A stretch of 64,000 nt of DNA from Chitinophaga tropicalis (GCF_009758205.1 NZ_WRXN01000007.1:186001-250000), one strand, 5' to 3'; shown: positions 35,601-44,045, counted from the stretch's first letter. Notes: generated by a model not told the origin, from the letters alone. Program-made: numbers and translations.

Positions 35601-35665
35601 GCATACTGCTTTCTGACGAACAATGCTGAAATGCGGCATGTCATAGGATTGGGAATTTTGAACAT
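29636..35665 (-). CDS. Giant Calx-beta repeat adhesin with type IX secretion signal
   Basis: A 2009-aa cell-surface protein. A signal peptide (residues 20-40) is followed by a unique N-terminal domain to about 330. At least ten Calx-beta-like repeats of 100-130 residues follow; each opens with an EGG/EGD/EGN strand (ITEGDAGTTVNVALP, MDEGGTGYSFSFNLPAGI, ITEGGTGAYITISLPGGI) and closes with NILEGDE-type motifs that bind calcium in this family. Near the end a DVDGDGVPDYVE calcium-type loop precedes the type B C-terminal domain: LSPNNDGLGNEVMQIENID, VTVFNRWGGTVF, DGSYFFII and GFIVIKR. This domain is also called the gliding-motility-associated C-terminal domain. The protein is exported by the type IX system and the next gene is its PorP/SprF partner. 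Ligand unknown. Confidence 0.92.
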   Translation of the reverse strand: MFKIPNPMTCRISALFVRKQYALYGIMLLLLICGKVNAQTVKAVINPTGGTSAATDLKIEVLSDGGIKVTRKGLLESYIRTDSSQGMRSYFDFRNTDYLTGASLKSPSVCYISPVAGSGTTADPYTVQIVGTILDKYKNYPTGQTGTVTTIISYVQGNNYFFLDYILHLPSTSYKTSALFYLSEQAVMGMIPGGNPDDASTCAYGFVNADSTTVGIYRDASCSSTPDAPRSHVYRTAKRLSSFEVSVPGHRFYINDDGNFPYNTVANGIDGNARSMGIMRHMGGMFEDLVAPAPYNFKTFRVLSGYGTSMTEFDNIAAVNDSIPVAGFAPVTVAFSSATLSGNEGSAADGEKPASGLTLNVSGGKLNAPVYVLLEYDPTYPYYSHPAVEGTDFKLPQTAVLIPAGDYSGSGKTVAIPNLHVIGNDQLQYSRSLRLKLISTCTSLMSISGISECDYTIVDDEARSLVMVTDSASLYEGNFTKARINLASGITCPEDIVLTFSRLATSTAGDTDYIVPATVTIPANTLTTGDFIVTAKTDKCLENTEKLTLKFLGTMLGIPVTGQKDINIMDSTYLNPNYSKILVDCVSPSSTLPIPEGYGGYLSMHLPPGVTTEVPIALTPQADDSTAWVDLDYTLDTYSGINYSIPAGSTSSLIRFSTAADALLEGPVDEGIKLTVIGVDNVGGGRVYRFWGPALSIRDMDYDPNMKVVVTATPNPITEGDAGTTVNVALPNGIKTNYAISVAISRGLSSKATSADLVSALPASVNIAKNAKSVNFPSKVQAKSDNILETDESLWIVASPTGFAKDSGLVTIKDATGDVAGNKNVKVELLTTTLKEGTSSAIKISLNTTGVVAEEPINITLSRDAASVAAATDYAAGPTITLPAGNNSYTINNAFTAVTDNILEGDEAFTLNSSSTTITGLSINSISGVIQDATGDNAANKQITVVPSHTQMDEGGTGYSFSFNLPAGITTEVPIVITPDVIAGSTASAADFTLETSPLTLSSGNSVSSNVTITEDNILEGDENLILGGTATSAVLTGLQVNPGSVIIKDKVVIPELEVTTDRTDITEGGTGAYITISLPGGIVPSTPVNVTLSRGNSSQATAGFSGLPQTVSLSGNSVTIPVPVSALIDGILDDNETLVIVAQAPGYTGDSLTLNMLDATGSDPANRKITFTPEPASQGTHVMEGNNITVRASFPAGIRPFSTVTVSASASVLSQATTADYSGLPALVAINPATGYGDFTISALTDNIVESSELLRITGTSDMASATVDSLDLFIDDATTGGSIQMVYDSSAVYKTRFRMVTIGFSNPSLIAATPISLDISVDPSSTADLTNYSGIPATVTIPKDSNHITLWLKIGNNYKIEGPTVLQFNASATGYTVDAVAPLTVLDLTGAAVTVERVKDAAEPSTDGAFKIKLPAVSTSDVVVTYNTIYSSTNIQALAKTAVVPAGATELTVPVLIKDDQILQGDLLLSIVLNKAVAINGGSPINLNVNVSSAIINIGDDESATTGPKAEARKILIEKTSDAAQPSTAGGFKVRFNDSTLIATKDVTVSYDVAGTAIPGTEYTALSGTVVIPAGKSSALIAVTPAGLLTAGADKTVEPTLTDANSILAVAKWEFVDLAKTAQVIIYNSNIDTPTVNLFAATSSITEGDEIEFVVRTSKAISKDLPVTITVTNDIYRTLTLSGGTVSGNQLVLTMPAGLRERSFKARVNDNDISDDDGWIQASVMPYNNLSTNPPYIVGIAAELKNTVTDNDSLKLTYIANRYAVQVAFDTMGVPLPFKLRMNRPSSRLVTVYYEFYTPAAGELPKGTMAAVGGKDYDNTITPLLILPGQTDAEIPVLVNSVETERMFGMRLLRATVSSNQHVPAIDSIMTANGVIEICMDCDVDGDGVPDYVERFITDGRWENNNNGRVRVHPALSPNNDGLGNEVMQIENIDKYPQNEVTVFNRWGGTVFTTKGYNNVSNNFNGKSNVGAGKGQDVPDGSYFFIIHTTDPSGKKERSTGFIVIKR

Positions 35666-35850
35666 AGTAAAGCGTGTAACGTTGTATTATCCATCTAAAA
35701 ACGTTTATGGTCACTGTTGAGCTATGGGATTATATGACGGCACCGGTTTACCCTGGGGGTTCTCCGTTTATCAAACAATTCACAGCAGCAGTTAGAACCA
35801 CCCGGTATTATCCTGAATAAAATAAGGACAATACATATATATACGAAATA

Positions 35851-35882
35851 CAAACATATTCATATTTCCATATTTATGCAAA
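35851..35882 (-). promoter_or_regulatory. Promoter of the adhesin/PorP operon
   Basis: On the minus strand TTTG (35882-35879), a 20-nt spacer and TATGTTTG (35858-35851) fit the phylum's promoter. The leader to the start at 35665 would be about 180 nt. Confidence 0.65.
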
Positions 35883-36133
35883 ATATTTTATATGATTTGT
35901 TAATATGTCAGGGGTTTCTATGTGGATAACAGCGTTTAATGTGTATTTATCAATGTTTTAGTTATCCACATTTTTGACGGGAAAAACATTATTTTTTTAT
36001 GAAGAAGATGTTACAACGCGGAGTTTGTGGATAAAGGGTGGATTACAAATGTTCTGTTATCGGGAAGAAAAAAAGAACAAACGTATAGTTATAACCCATA
36101 AAATAAAGCTAGATTTGCACAAAACAAGTTAAA
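35883..36133. other. Intergenic region upstream of ahcY
   Basis: AT-rich and non-coding. TAGATTTG at 36110-36117 fits the -7 element for ahcY, 17 bp before its start. Several GTGGATAA/TTATCCAC words occur (35922, 35959, 36028), resembling DnaA-box cores, but they are scattered. No SAH riboswitch could be recognised. Confidence 0.4.
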
Positions 36134-37462
36134 ATGTCTACAATAGCTAATTCCAACATTGACTTTAACCTTGCCTACAAGGTAAAGGATATGTCTCTGG
36201 CCGAGTGGGGACGTAAAGAAATTGAACTCGCAGAAGCTGAAATGCCGGGATTGATGTCCCTCAGGGAAGAATATGGTAATACCAAGCCTTTACAGGGCGC
36301 CCGTATAGCGGGTTGTTTACATATGACCATCCAGACTGCTGTATTGATCGAGACCCTGGTACACCTGGGTGCTGAGGTACGCTGGAGCTCCTGCAATATC
36401 TTTTCTACTCAGGACCATGCTGCTGCTGCGGTTGCTGCTGCAGGTGTTCCTGTATTTGCCTGGAAAGGCCTGAATGAGAAAGATTTTGACTGGTGCATTG
36501 AGCAGACCCTGTTTTTTGGCAGCCAGGACCGTCCGCTGAACATGATCCTGGATGATGGTGGTGACCTGACCAACATGGTATTTGATAAATATCCTGAGCT
36601 GATCCAGCATGTGAAAGGCCTGAGTGAAGAAACCACTACCGGTGTACACCGTCTGTATGAGCGTATGCAGAAAGGTACTTTGCCTATTCCTGCTATCAAC
36701 ATCAATGACTCTGTTACCAAATCCAAATTCGATAATAAATACGGTTGCCGTGAGTCCTGTGTAGATGCTATCCGTCGTGCTACAGACGTGATGATTGCAG
36801 GTAAAGTTGCAGTTGTTGCCGGTTTTGGTGATGTGGGTAAAGGTTCTGCCGAGTCTCTGAGAGGTGCAGGCGCCCGCGTAATAGTTACTGAAATAGATCC
36901 TATCTGCGCCCTGCAGGCTGCAATGGAAGGCTATGAAGTAAAGAAAATGACTGATGCCGTGAAGGAAGCTGATATCATTGTAACCACTACCGGTTGCCGT
37001 GACATCATCAACGGAGATCATTTCAAATTAATGAAAGATAAATGTATCGTTTCCAATATCGGCCACTTTGATATTGAGATAGACGTTGCATGGCTGAATA
37101 AGAATTACGGCAATACGAAAGTTGAGATCAAACCTCAGGTAGATAAATACACTATCGACGGTAAAGATATCATCCTGCTGGCTGAAGGCCGCCTGGTGAA
37201 CCTGGGTTGCGCTACCGGCCACCCATCTTTCGTAATGAGCAACTCTTTCACCAACCAGACACTGGCTCAGCTGGAACTGTGGACTAACGCAGGTAACTAT
37301 GAGAACAAGGTATATGTGCTGCCTAAACACCTGGATGAGAAAGTAGCACGCCTGCACCTGAAGAAGATTGGTGTGGAGCTGGATGTGCTGACACCAGCGC
37401 AGTCTGAATACCTGAACATTCCTGCTGAAGGACCTTACAAACCTGATTACTACAGGTACTAA
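36134..37462 (+). CDS. ahcY: Adenosylhomocysteinase
   Basis: SAHH hydrolyses S-adenosylhomocysteine to adenosine and homocysteine with bound NAD, recycling the product of methyl transfer. The 442-aa sequence has GARIAGCLHMTIQTAVLIET, CNIFSTQDHAAAA, the NAD-binding VVAGFGDVGKGSAESLRGAG, NIGHFDIEID and the C-terminal KPDYYRY with conserved Lys and Tyr. Full length. Confidence 0.97.
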   Translation: MSTIANSNIDFNLAYKVKDMSLAEWGRKEIELAEAEMPGLMSLREEYGNTKPLQGARIAGCLHMTIQTAVLIETLVHLGAEVRWSSCNIFSTQDHAAAAVAAAGVPVFAWKGLNEKDFDWCIEQTLFFGSQDRPLNMILDDGGDLTNMVFDKYPELIQHVKGLSEETTTGVHRLYERMQKGTLPIPAININDSVTKSKFDNKYGCRESCVDAIRRATDVMIAGKVAVVAGFGDVGKGSAESLRGAGARVIVTEIDPICALQAAMEGYEVKKMTDAVKEADIIVTTTGCRDIINGDHFKLMKDKCIVSNIGHFDIEIDVAWLNKNYGNTKVEIKPQVDKYTIDGKDIILLAEGRLVNLGCATGHPSFVMSNSFTNQTLAQLELWTNAGNYENKVYVLPKHLDEKVARLHLKKIGVELDVLTPAQSEYLNIPAEGPYKPDYYRY

Positions 37463-37510
37463 TATTGTGGTTTTACCTGTTACTAGCTGCAGGTTAAAAA
37501 CGCTCTCATT

Positions 37511-37547
37511 AAAAAGCTTTCGTCTCAAAAGGGCGAAAGCTTTTTTT
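37511..37547 (+). terminator. ahcY terminator
   Basis: AAAAAGCTTTCG (37511-37522) pairs with CGAAAGCTTTTT (37534-37545) and a T-run continues. Confidence 0.85.
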
Positions 37548-37664
37548 ATGCGGCCTGATAGTGTATCCGTTTTTTTTGCGCTGCGCGCGACTAATTTTTT
37601 TAATGATGGGATTTGGCCTGCGACTGACTGAAAGCAAAGGAAAATTTTCCCTTAATTTTGCAGC

Positions 37665-38399
37665 ATGACCAAGCTAAGCGTAAACATTAACAAGTTTGCC
37701 ACACTGCGCAACGCGCGGGGCGGCAACCTGCCGGATATACTGAAAGTAGCAGAAGATTGCGAACGTTTCGGCGCTGACGGGATCACCGTACATCCAAGAC
37801 CGGATGAGCGTCATATCCGCTACCAGGATGTAAGAGACCTCAAACCGCTGGTAAAGACAGAATTTAACATTGAAGGCTATCCCTCGAAAGATTTCATGGA
37901 CCTGGTGCTGGCAGTAAAACCTCACCAATGTACCCTGGTACCGGACCCTCCCGGCGCTATTACCTCCAATACCGGATGGGATACCGTTCAAAACCAGTCT
38001 TTCCTGAAAGAAGTGATAGGCACCCTGAAAGCGAACGGCATCCGCGTATCTATTTTCCTGAATGCAGAACCAGATAAGGTAGAAGCCGCCAAAACCGCTG
38101 GTGCTGACCGTATTGAGTTATATACCGGTCCTTATGCGGAAGAATATGCCAGGGCACGTACGCAGCCGCAGAACCTGCAGCTGTTCAACGACTATAAGAA
38201 CACTGCCCGTGCAGCTACCGCCGCTGGCCTGGACATTAATGCCGGACATGATCTGAACCTGGATAACCTCCGTTTCTTCAAGCTGCATATTCCCCAGCTG
38301 AAAGAAGTATCTATCGGGCATGCGCTGGTATGCGACGCACTGTACTTCGGATTGGAAAATACCATCCAGCTGTATAAAAGACAATTGACAGAAGCATAA
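37665..38399 (+). CDS. pdxJ: Pyridoxine 5'-phosphate synthase
   Basis: PdxJ condenses 3-amino-2-oxopropyl phosphate with DXP to pyridoxine 5'-phosphate in the DXP-dependent vitamin B6 pathway. The 244-aa TIM barrel starts LSVNINKFATLRNARGG and has GADGITVHPRPDERHI and the ISIGHALV-like C-terminal VSIGHALVCDAL. A TAATTTTG -7 element at 37653-37660 ends only 4 nt before the ATG, so the transcript has almost no leader. Confidence 0.96.
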   Translation: MTKLSVNINKFATLRNARGGNLPDILKVAEDCERFGADGITVHPRPDERHIRYQDVRDLKPLVKTEFNIEGYPSKDFMDLVLAVKPHQCTLVPDPPGAITSNTGWDTVQNQSFLKEVIGTLKANGIRVSIFLNAEPDKVEAAKTAGADRIELYTGPYAEEYARARTQPQNLQLFNDYKNTARAATAAGLDINAGHDLNLDNLRFFKLHIPQLKEVSIGHALVCDALYFGLENTIQLYKRQLTEA

Positions 38400-38409
38400 T
38401 AATTTATAA

Positions 38410-38434
38410 GGGGGCTTTCAGCCTCCTTTCTTTT
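38410..38434. terminator. Short terminator between pdxJ and porQ
   Basis: GGGGGCT-TTC-AGCCTCC with one G-T pair, followed by TTTCTTTT. It serves pdxJ; the convergent porQ gene ends at 38433. Confidence 0.65.
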
Positions 38435-39482
38435 AAAAGCTCCATTCCTTCAACGGTACATTCAATCCCAGCTGGTTCAATGCCTCACTGCGCTGATACC
38501 AGGAACGCGCGTACCTGATCTGCAACTTACGGGTAATCACCCCTACTCCACCGGAAAAACCACTTAATCCTTTTTGTTGCGATAAGCCCAGTTCCTGCCG
38601 TCTCAGATGGTTATACGAAGCTGTCAGCTGTACATATTTCCCTATTTCCCACTGCGCAGCCAGCACAAAATGCCGGAAGATCTTATCAGTCGTATTGCCG
38701 ATAGCAAGCGTATCTCCATCGGTGATAATGCCGCCTTCCTGGAAATCGGGGTCAGCATAACGGATATCAAACTGGTAAATATGATGCAGGGTGGCCGATA
38801 ATTCCAGCGGTATCTTATTGAGTTTTTTAGACACGCCAACCTGGAGATCAAAAGGCAGGGGCTCCTGGTTACCGGCGGTATATGTTCTGAACTGGGCACC
38901 CATATTACGCGCTACCAGTCCTGCCTGCCAGTGCCGGGACGTATCCTGGTAGGTTAACCCGAAATGTACGGCCAGCCCGTTGGCTTTATATTGCTGGTAG
39001 GCAGATTGTATAAACTGCAGGCTGATACCATAATGCCATCTTTCCAGGTAGCGGCGGGAAGCCGTCAGTTGCCAGGCCATGTCCCGGGGACGAAAAGTAC
39101 CCTGGATATTACCTGCAGCATCTGTTTGGGTAACGCTGCCATAGTCTATATACTGCACACTGCCGGCCAGGGTGGTATTCAATCTATCAAGATGATACCC
39201 GAACAGGCAATGGGCATATTTCACATCAGAGAAGTAACCGGTATAATTGACCTGCAGATGCTGGTGCATTGTTTCCCTTAATAGTGCAGGATTCAGTGCA
39301 GAGAGGGCAATATCATGCTGTTGTGAGCTGACATTCACTCCTCCGAGGGCTGAAATTTGCGGGGAAACGGGCAGATCAAGGAAAGAAAAGACATTTTTGC
39401 CGCCCAGGACCTGGGCTACGGTTGTCTGTACAGATATACAGAGGCATAGGAATAGTATACAATTCTTCCTCATAGGAAGCAT
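38433..39482 (-). CDS. porQ: Type IX secretion system protein PorQ
   Basis: A 349-aa outer-membrane beta-barrel protein with a signal peptide (CILFLCLCISVQTTVAQ). The start GGKNVFSFLDLPVSPQISAL and GGVNVSSQQHDIALSALNPAL are the PorQ family signature; PorQ belongs to the type IX attachment complex, which processes cargo at the cell surface. MRKNCILF at four codons downstream is an alternative start. It fits the type IX cargo and PorP/SprF protein encoded 3 kb away. Confidence 0.88.
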   Translation of the reverse strand: MLPMRKNCILFLCLCISVQTTVAQVLGGKNVFSFLDLPVSPQISALGGVNVSSQQHDIALSALNPALLRETMHQHLQVNYTGYFSDVKYAHCLFGYHLDRLNTTLAGSVQYIDYGSVTQTDAAGNIQGTFRPRDMAWQLTASRRYLERWHYGISLQFIQSAYQQYKANGLAVHFGLTYQDTSRHWQAGLVARNMGAQFRTYTAGNQEPLPFDLQVGVSKKLNKIPLELSATLHHIYQFDIRYADPDFQEGGIITDGDTLAIGNTTDKIFRHFVLAAQWEIGKYVQLTASYNHLRRQELGLSQQKGLSGFSGGVGVITRKLQIRYARSWYQRSEALNQLGLNVPLKEWSF

Positions 39483-39502
39483 AAAACTAACTAATAATAA
39501 AC

Positions 39503-39539
39503 AATAAAGCCATTCCGTGATCAGCAGAATGGCTTTATT
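39503..39539 (-). terminator. lon terminator
   Basis: AATAAAGCCATTC (39503-39515) and GAATGGCTTTATT (39527-39539) form a 13-bp stem downstream of the lon stop and upstream of porQ. Confidence 0.75.
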
Positions 39540-39606
39540 GAACCCTTAAAACAATCAACATTAATATCCACAGCCGGACACAACTGTCAGAACCGGCATG
39601 GGAATG

Positions 39607-42009
39607 TTACTTCTTTAATAACGCTATATCGATCACTTGGTTCATTTCTTTTACAAAATGGAACTTTAATCCTTTAATATAGTCAGGGTTGATCTCTTTG
39701 ATATCTTTTTCATTCTGCCAGCAGAGGATAATTTCTTTGATACCCGCCCTTTTGGCAGCCAGTATTTTTTCCTTGATCCCTCCTACGGGCAGTACCTGTC
39801 CGCGCAGGGTGATCTCGCCCGTCATAGCCAGGTAAGATCTTACTTTCCTGCCTGTAAATGCTGAGGTCAGGGCTGTAAGCATGGTGATACCGGCACTTGG
39901 GCCATCTTTAGGCACTGCACCTTCCGGTACGTGGATATGGATGTTCCGGTGTGACAATAACTTAGGATCTATTTTCAGGTCTTTTGCATTGGCCTGGATA
40001 TAGCTCAGTGCCGTACTGGCAGATTCTTTCATGACATTGCCCAGGTTGCCCGTCAGCTTCAGTTCTCCTTTACCTTCACTCAGGCTGCTTTCTATAAAGA
40101 GGATGTCTCCTCCTACATATGTCCAGGCCAGTCCCACGGCTACGCCGGCAGGATTGCCCACTTTATAGATCTCGTTGGAGTAACGCGGTTTACCCAGTAT
40201 TTCTTCCACATGCTCTTCCGTCAGCGTATCCGGTACTTCTTCTTCCAGCGCCACATCTTTGGCAATGGAGCGCATAATGGATGCCAGCTGTCTGTCCAGC
40301 TCACGTACCCCGCTTTCACGGGTATAATCCTGTATGATCCTGTCCAGTACACTGTTGCTGATACGCATTTTGAGCGATTTCAGGCCGTGTGCGTCTTTCT
40401 GTTTGGGGACCAGGTGACGTTTGGCTATTTCTACTTTCTCTTCTATTGAATATCCGCTGAGGTCGATGATCTCCAGGCGGTCTTTCAGAGCAGGGGGAAT
40501 AGCATTGATATTATTGGCCGTAGCTATGAATAATACCTTGCTCAGGTCATACTCCAGCTCCAGGTAGTTGTCATAGAAAGTGCCGTTCTGTTCAGGGTCG
40601 AGTACTTCCAGCATAGCTGAACTAGGGTCTCCGCGATGGTCGTTGCCCAGCTTGTCTATCTCGTCCAGGATCATTACCGGGTTAGAGGTCTTTATCTTAC
40701 GGATGGACTGCAGGATACGGCCGGGCATAGCGCCGATATATGTTTTACGGTGACCGCGGATCTCGCTTTCGTCATGCAGGCCGCCAAGGCTCAGGCGAAC
40801 GTATTTACGTCCGATAGCACTGGCGATGGAACGGCCCAGGGAAGTTTTACCGATACCCGGAGGGCCTACAAAACAGAGTATAGGCGACTTCATGTCTCCT
40901 TTCAGTTTCAGTACTGCCAGGTATTCCAGTATCCTTTCCTTGATCTTGTCCATTCCGTAATGGTCATTATCCAGGATTTTTTTAGCCTTTTTCAGGTCGT
41001 AGCTGTCTTCCGTATATTCCTTCCAGGGCAGGTCCAGCATAAGGTCCAGGTGGTTATATACCACTGAATAATCCGGTGTGCTGGGGTGCATACGCTCCAG
41101 CTTTTCCACTCCTTTGCGGAACAGCTCTGCGGCTGCTTCTGTCCACTGTTTCTTCTCTGCCTTGCGTTGCAGTTCTTTTACTTCTCTGTCGTTCGTATCG
41201 CCACCCAGTTCTTCTTTAATAGACTTCAGCTGTTGCTGCAGGAAGTATTCCCGCTGCTGTTTGTCCAGGTCTGCCTTGGTTTTGTTGGTGATCTTGTTCT
41301 TCAGTTCTGCCAGCTGCAGTTCTACCTGCAGAAGTTTCAGGAGGAGCTCTGCACGGGTACGGAGGTTATTGATTTCCAGCAGCTGCTGTTTATCTTTCAG
41401 ATCACAGTTCAGGTTGGAAGACACGAAGTGCACCAGGAAAGATTCATTCTCAATATTTTTGAGGATGATGCTTGCTTCTGAGGGCAGGTTGGGTGATAGC
41501 TGGATGATCTGGCCAGCCAGATCTTTAATGGAGGAGATATATGCGTCAAACTCAGGATCATCCGTCACTATTTCATCGTGCATGATCTCTATCTTAGCTT
41601 TGAAATAGGGATCTTCAGTCACAATTTCCTCTATCCTGAATCTCTTACGTCCCTGTATAATGATGGTAGTACCTCCGTCAGGCATTTTAATCAGCTTGAC
41701 AATACGCGCCACAGTACCAACACTGGCCAGATCCAGTACTTCCGGATCTTCTATTGTGCTATCTTTCTGTGCAACCACACCTATCAGCTTATCTCCTTTA
41801 TAGGCATCGTTTACAGCTTTTATGGATTTATCCCTGCCAACAGTAATAGGTAATACCACACCAGGAAAGAGTACAGTATTTCTAAGTGGTAACAAGGCCA
41901 GTTCATCAGGTATTTTATCTTCTTCCTGCCCTTCTCCGTCCTCATTCAGGGGGATAATAGGCATGAACTCCATTTCTTCTTCCGAATTTGTTAAATAGAA
42001 TCTATTCAT
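39607..42009 (-). CDS. lon: ATP-dependent protease Lon
   Basis: An 800-aa cytosolic AAA+ serine protease that degrades misfolded and regulatory proteins. It has the N-terminal LON substrate-binding domain (LPLRNTVLFPGVVLPITVGR), coiled coil, the AAA module with Walker A GPPGIGKTSLG and Walker B MILDEIDKLG, and the protease domain with catalytic PKDGPSAGITM (Ser) and GGIKEKILAAKRAGI (Lys). Full length. The start at 42009 (MNRFYLTNSEEEMEF) gives a slightly longer acidic N-terminus; MEFMPIIPLNEDG is an alternative. Confidence 0.97.
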   Translation of the reverse strand: MNRFYLTNSEEEMEFMPIIPLNEDGEGQEEDKIPDELALLPLRNTVLFPGVVLPITVGRDKSIKAVNDAYKGDKLIGVVAQKDSTIEDPEVLDLASVGTVARIVKLIKMPDGGTTIIIQGRKRFRIEEIVTEDPYFKAKIEIMHDEIVTDDPEFDAYISSIKDLAGQIIQLSPNLPSEASIILKNIENESFLVHFVSSNLNCDLKDKQQLLEINNLRTRAELLLKLLQVELQLAELKNKITNKTKADLDKQQREYFLQQQLKSIKEELGGDTNDREVKELQRKAEKKQWTEAAAELFRKGVEKLERMHPSTPDYSVVYNHLDLMLDLPWKEYTEDSYDLKKAKKILDNDHYGMDKIKERILEYLAVLKLKGDMKSPILCFVGPPGIGKTSLGRSIASAIGRKYVRLSLGGLHDESEIRGHRKTYIGAMPGRILQSIRKIKTSNPVMILDEIDKLGNDHRGDPSSAMLEVLDPEQNGTFYDNYLELEYDLSKVLFIATANNINAIPPALKDRLEIIDLSGYSIEEKVEIAKRHLVPKQKDAHGLKSLKMRISNSVLDRIIQDYTRESGVRELDRQLASIMRSIAKDVALEEEVPDTLTEEHVEEILGKPRYSNEIYKVGNPAGVAVGLAWTYVGGDILFIESSLSEGKGELKLTGNLGNVMKESASTALSYIQANAKDLKIDPKLLSHRNIHIHVPEGAVPKDGPSAGITMLTALTSAFTGRKVRSYLAMTGEITLRGQVLPVGGIKEKILAAKRAGIKEIILCWQNEKDIKEINPDYIKGLKFHFVKEMNQVIDIALLKK

Positions 42010-42127
42010 CTGCGTTGTTTGTTCAGGAAAGCGCCAAATTGTCAGGCCAGCGGACTGCTTTCCATATAATTATATATGCACGGTATATTGTCAAGTTTAG
42101 TGCCACATGAAAGGGTAAAGCTAAATT

Positions 42128-42164
42128 AAAAAAGTCGCCTTGTTATTTAACGAGGCGACTTTTT
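42128..42164. terminator. Terminator between outer-membrane protein gene and lon
   Basis: AAAAAGTCGCCT and AGGCGACTTTTT arms with extra weak pairs in the loop; T-runs on both strands. It serves the minus-strand gene at 42190-42807. Confidence 0.75.
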
Positions 42165-42189
42165 AATATTGTTTGATTATGTATCTGTC

Positions 42190-42807
42190 TTACAGGGTAA
42201 CACCAACACCCAGCTGGATGCTCTGGTTTTTCCAGTTGCCTTTATCGGTCACATCACTCACGTTCTTCACGTCGGTAAAGCCGATGATATAACGGGCGCT
42301 GATATTGATGATAGGCAGCTGCAGCCATAGGCCGGCCACACCGGATACATCGCCGCCGTGGAAAGCATCGTCAGCACCTTTGAAAACGTTCTTGTTGCTT
42401 ACCAGTGCACTGAACTGAGGACCTACCTGCAGTTTCACGCGTGGGCTGCCTAAAGAAATGTTTGCCAGCAGCGGGATGCTCAGGTAATTCAGTTTTACTT
42501 TCTTGTTGTCATTAGAAGGATCATTCAGATTTTCAGGATCGTATACATCGCTGAAATCGCTGGTAGTTTTTACGGTGCTTGAAGAGAAGATCAGCTCACC
42601 CTGTACGCCGAAGCCTTTGGTGAGGTTTACCTGTGCAAAGCCACCCAGGTGATAGCCCAGGTTAAAACCGTCTTTATAGCCTTTACCATCCAGTTTACCG
42701 AGGTTTGCACCTCCTTTAATACCAAATCTCAGGAAATTGCTTTGGGCATTAACAGTTGTAGATGCAGTGATGCAGCATACTGCAATTGCAAGAAACAGTT
42801 TTTTCAT
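42190..42807 (-). CDS. Outer-membrane beta-barrel (porin-family) protein
   Basis: A 205-aa protein starting MKKLFLAIAVCCITASTTVNA, a signal peptide. The mature part begins FLRFGIKGGANLGKL and ends with the barrel strand SIQLGVGVTL. It matches the small outer-membrane barrel (PorT/OmpW-like) families of Bacteroidota. Six codons upstream an alternative ATG exists but adds polar residues before the signal peptide. Function unknown. Confidence 0.82.
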   Translation of the reverse strand: MKKLFLAIAVCCITASTTVNAQSNFLRFGIKGGANLGKLDGKGYKDGFNLGYHLGGFAQVNLTKGFGVQGELIFSSSTVKTTSDFSDVYDPENLNDPSNDNKKVKLNYLSIPLLANISLGSPRVKLQVGPQFSALVSNKNVFKGADDAFHGGDVSGVAGLWLQLPIINISARYIIGFTDVKNVSDVTDKGNWKNQSIQLGVGVTL

Positions 42808-42998
42808 GTTGCTGTGTTTTGTCAAAGGATTAAGTAATGTTTGATTTAAAGGTTTTTCGGTCAGGTCTTATATACTGACGGTTTCCGGTCATATATCCCC
42901 TATCCCCCATTTTAACAAATTCTATGCTAAAAATCAATAATACATGATTAAGTGCATGTAACAGAAGAGAAAATTTATTAACGTGTCAGGAAAGGAAA

Positions 42999-43937
42999 TT
43001 ATTTTAAGGTAACGCCTATACGTGCGGTAAAATATCCTACCAGGCTTTTATCTTCTCCCTGGAAAGGCTTGAAAACGGTATAGGAGGGAGATAAGGTGAT
43101 CTTGCCGAAAACATAGGATAGGCTGAGAGTGAAATCCAGCGCACGGAATTCAAAACCGGTTTTGGTCTGATTACTGGGTGGCAGGACCAGGTCTTCTATA
43201 TTGCTGAAGTTATCGTGAAATGATTTGATCATAGGTGAGCGGGAAGCATACTGAAAGGCTTTCAGGTTGCTGTAGTAGTTGGCGGTTCCCATGGTAAGTC
43301 CGAAGGACGGTGTAAGCAGGACAGCATCATCTGCTTTCAGTACATCCATGAAAATAAAAGGATGGCGAACAGCGGCTACCACGTTGAAATCGGTACCATG
43401 AATAGTGCGTGTGAGTGGTCCGGGGCCATCTCTTTCCTCTGCACTGCCCCAGCCCAGGTCAAGGCTGATGCCGGGCTGTAACCACCAGTCGCGGTAGTAG
43501 AAGTAGGCAAACAGCTCGTTATTGATGGGTGTTACCGGAACGTCTGCAGAATCGGCAAAGATGTATTTTGTATAGGAGATGCCTGTGAGGAATTTCTTAT
43601 TCCTGGAATAGTCATAACCGGCGGTAAGGTCCCATTCAAACCAGGGGGTACCATTGGCACCAAAAAGATAATATCCGCTGACGTTGGCAAAAAGGCCGGT
43701 TTTATGGTAATAGGAGACTGTCGGAGCGATGAAGGTTTTCATCACAACCGGCACTTCATAGTTCACTTTTTTATCGCCATAGGCTGGATTGTTACCATAT
43801 CCGAGGCCTATAACAAATTCACTTTTTTCCTGTTTCCTGAGCAGTGAGTCCAGTTGTTTCTCCAGGTCGGCAAGGGACTGGCTCATAACAGCCTGACTAC
43901 AAAACAGAAATAAAATAAGAGATAAGCAGCGGCGCAT
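42999..43937 (-). CDS. Predicted outer-membrane barrel protein of unknown family
   Basis: A 312-aa protein from MRRCLSLILFLFCSQAVMSQ (signal peptide). An ATG 38 codons upstream would place non-signal sequence before it and is rejected. After a short heptad-like segment (LADLEKQLDSLLRKQEKSEF) the protein consists of alternating amphipathic strands with many aromatic ends (PTVSYYHKTGLFANVSGYYL, NELFAYFYYRDWWLQPGI) and ends in FTARIGVTLK, a barrel-type last strand. I do not recognise a family. The upstream region contains an array of 11-bp repeats. Confidence 0.75.
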   Translation of the reverse strand: MRRCLSLILFLFCSQAVMSQSLADLEKQLDSLLRKQEKSEFVIGLGYGNNPAYGDKKVNYEVPVVMKTFIAPTVSYYHKTGLFANVSGYYLFGANGTPWFEWDLTAGYDYSRNKKFLTGISYTKYIFADSADVPVTPINNELFAYFYYRDWWLQPGISLDLGWGSAEERDGPGPLTRTIHGTDFNVVAAVRHPFIFMDVLKADDAVLLTPSFGLTMGTANYYSNLKAFQYASRSPMIKSFHDNFSNIEDLVLPPSNQTKTGFEFRALDFTLSLSYVFGKITLSPSYTVFKPFQGEDKSLVGYFTARIGVTLK

Positions 43938-44045
43938 GCGCGAAGCATTTAACAAGCCGCAAGATAGGTTAAATAGTTCATGTTTAATAATAACCTGGTT
44001 CCTGGTAGTGTATAGGGGCAGAATAGCTACCGCAATACATACATT

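Noticed and set aside
35922..36040. Replication origin suggested by TTATCCAC/GTGGATAA words
   Set aside because: Only a few scattered words, no dnaA or dnaN nearby, and the region is an ordinary divergent promoter region.
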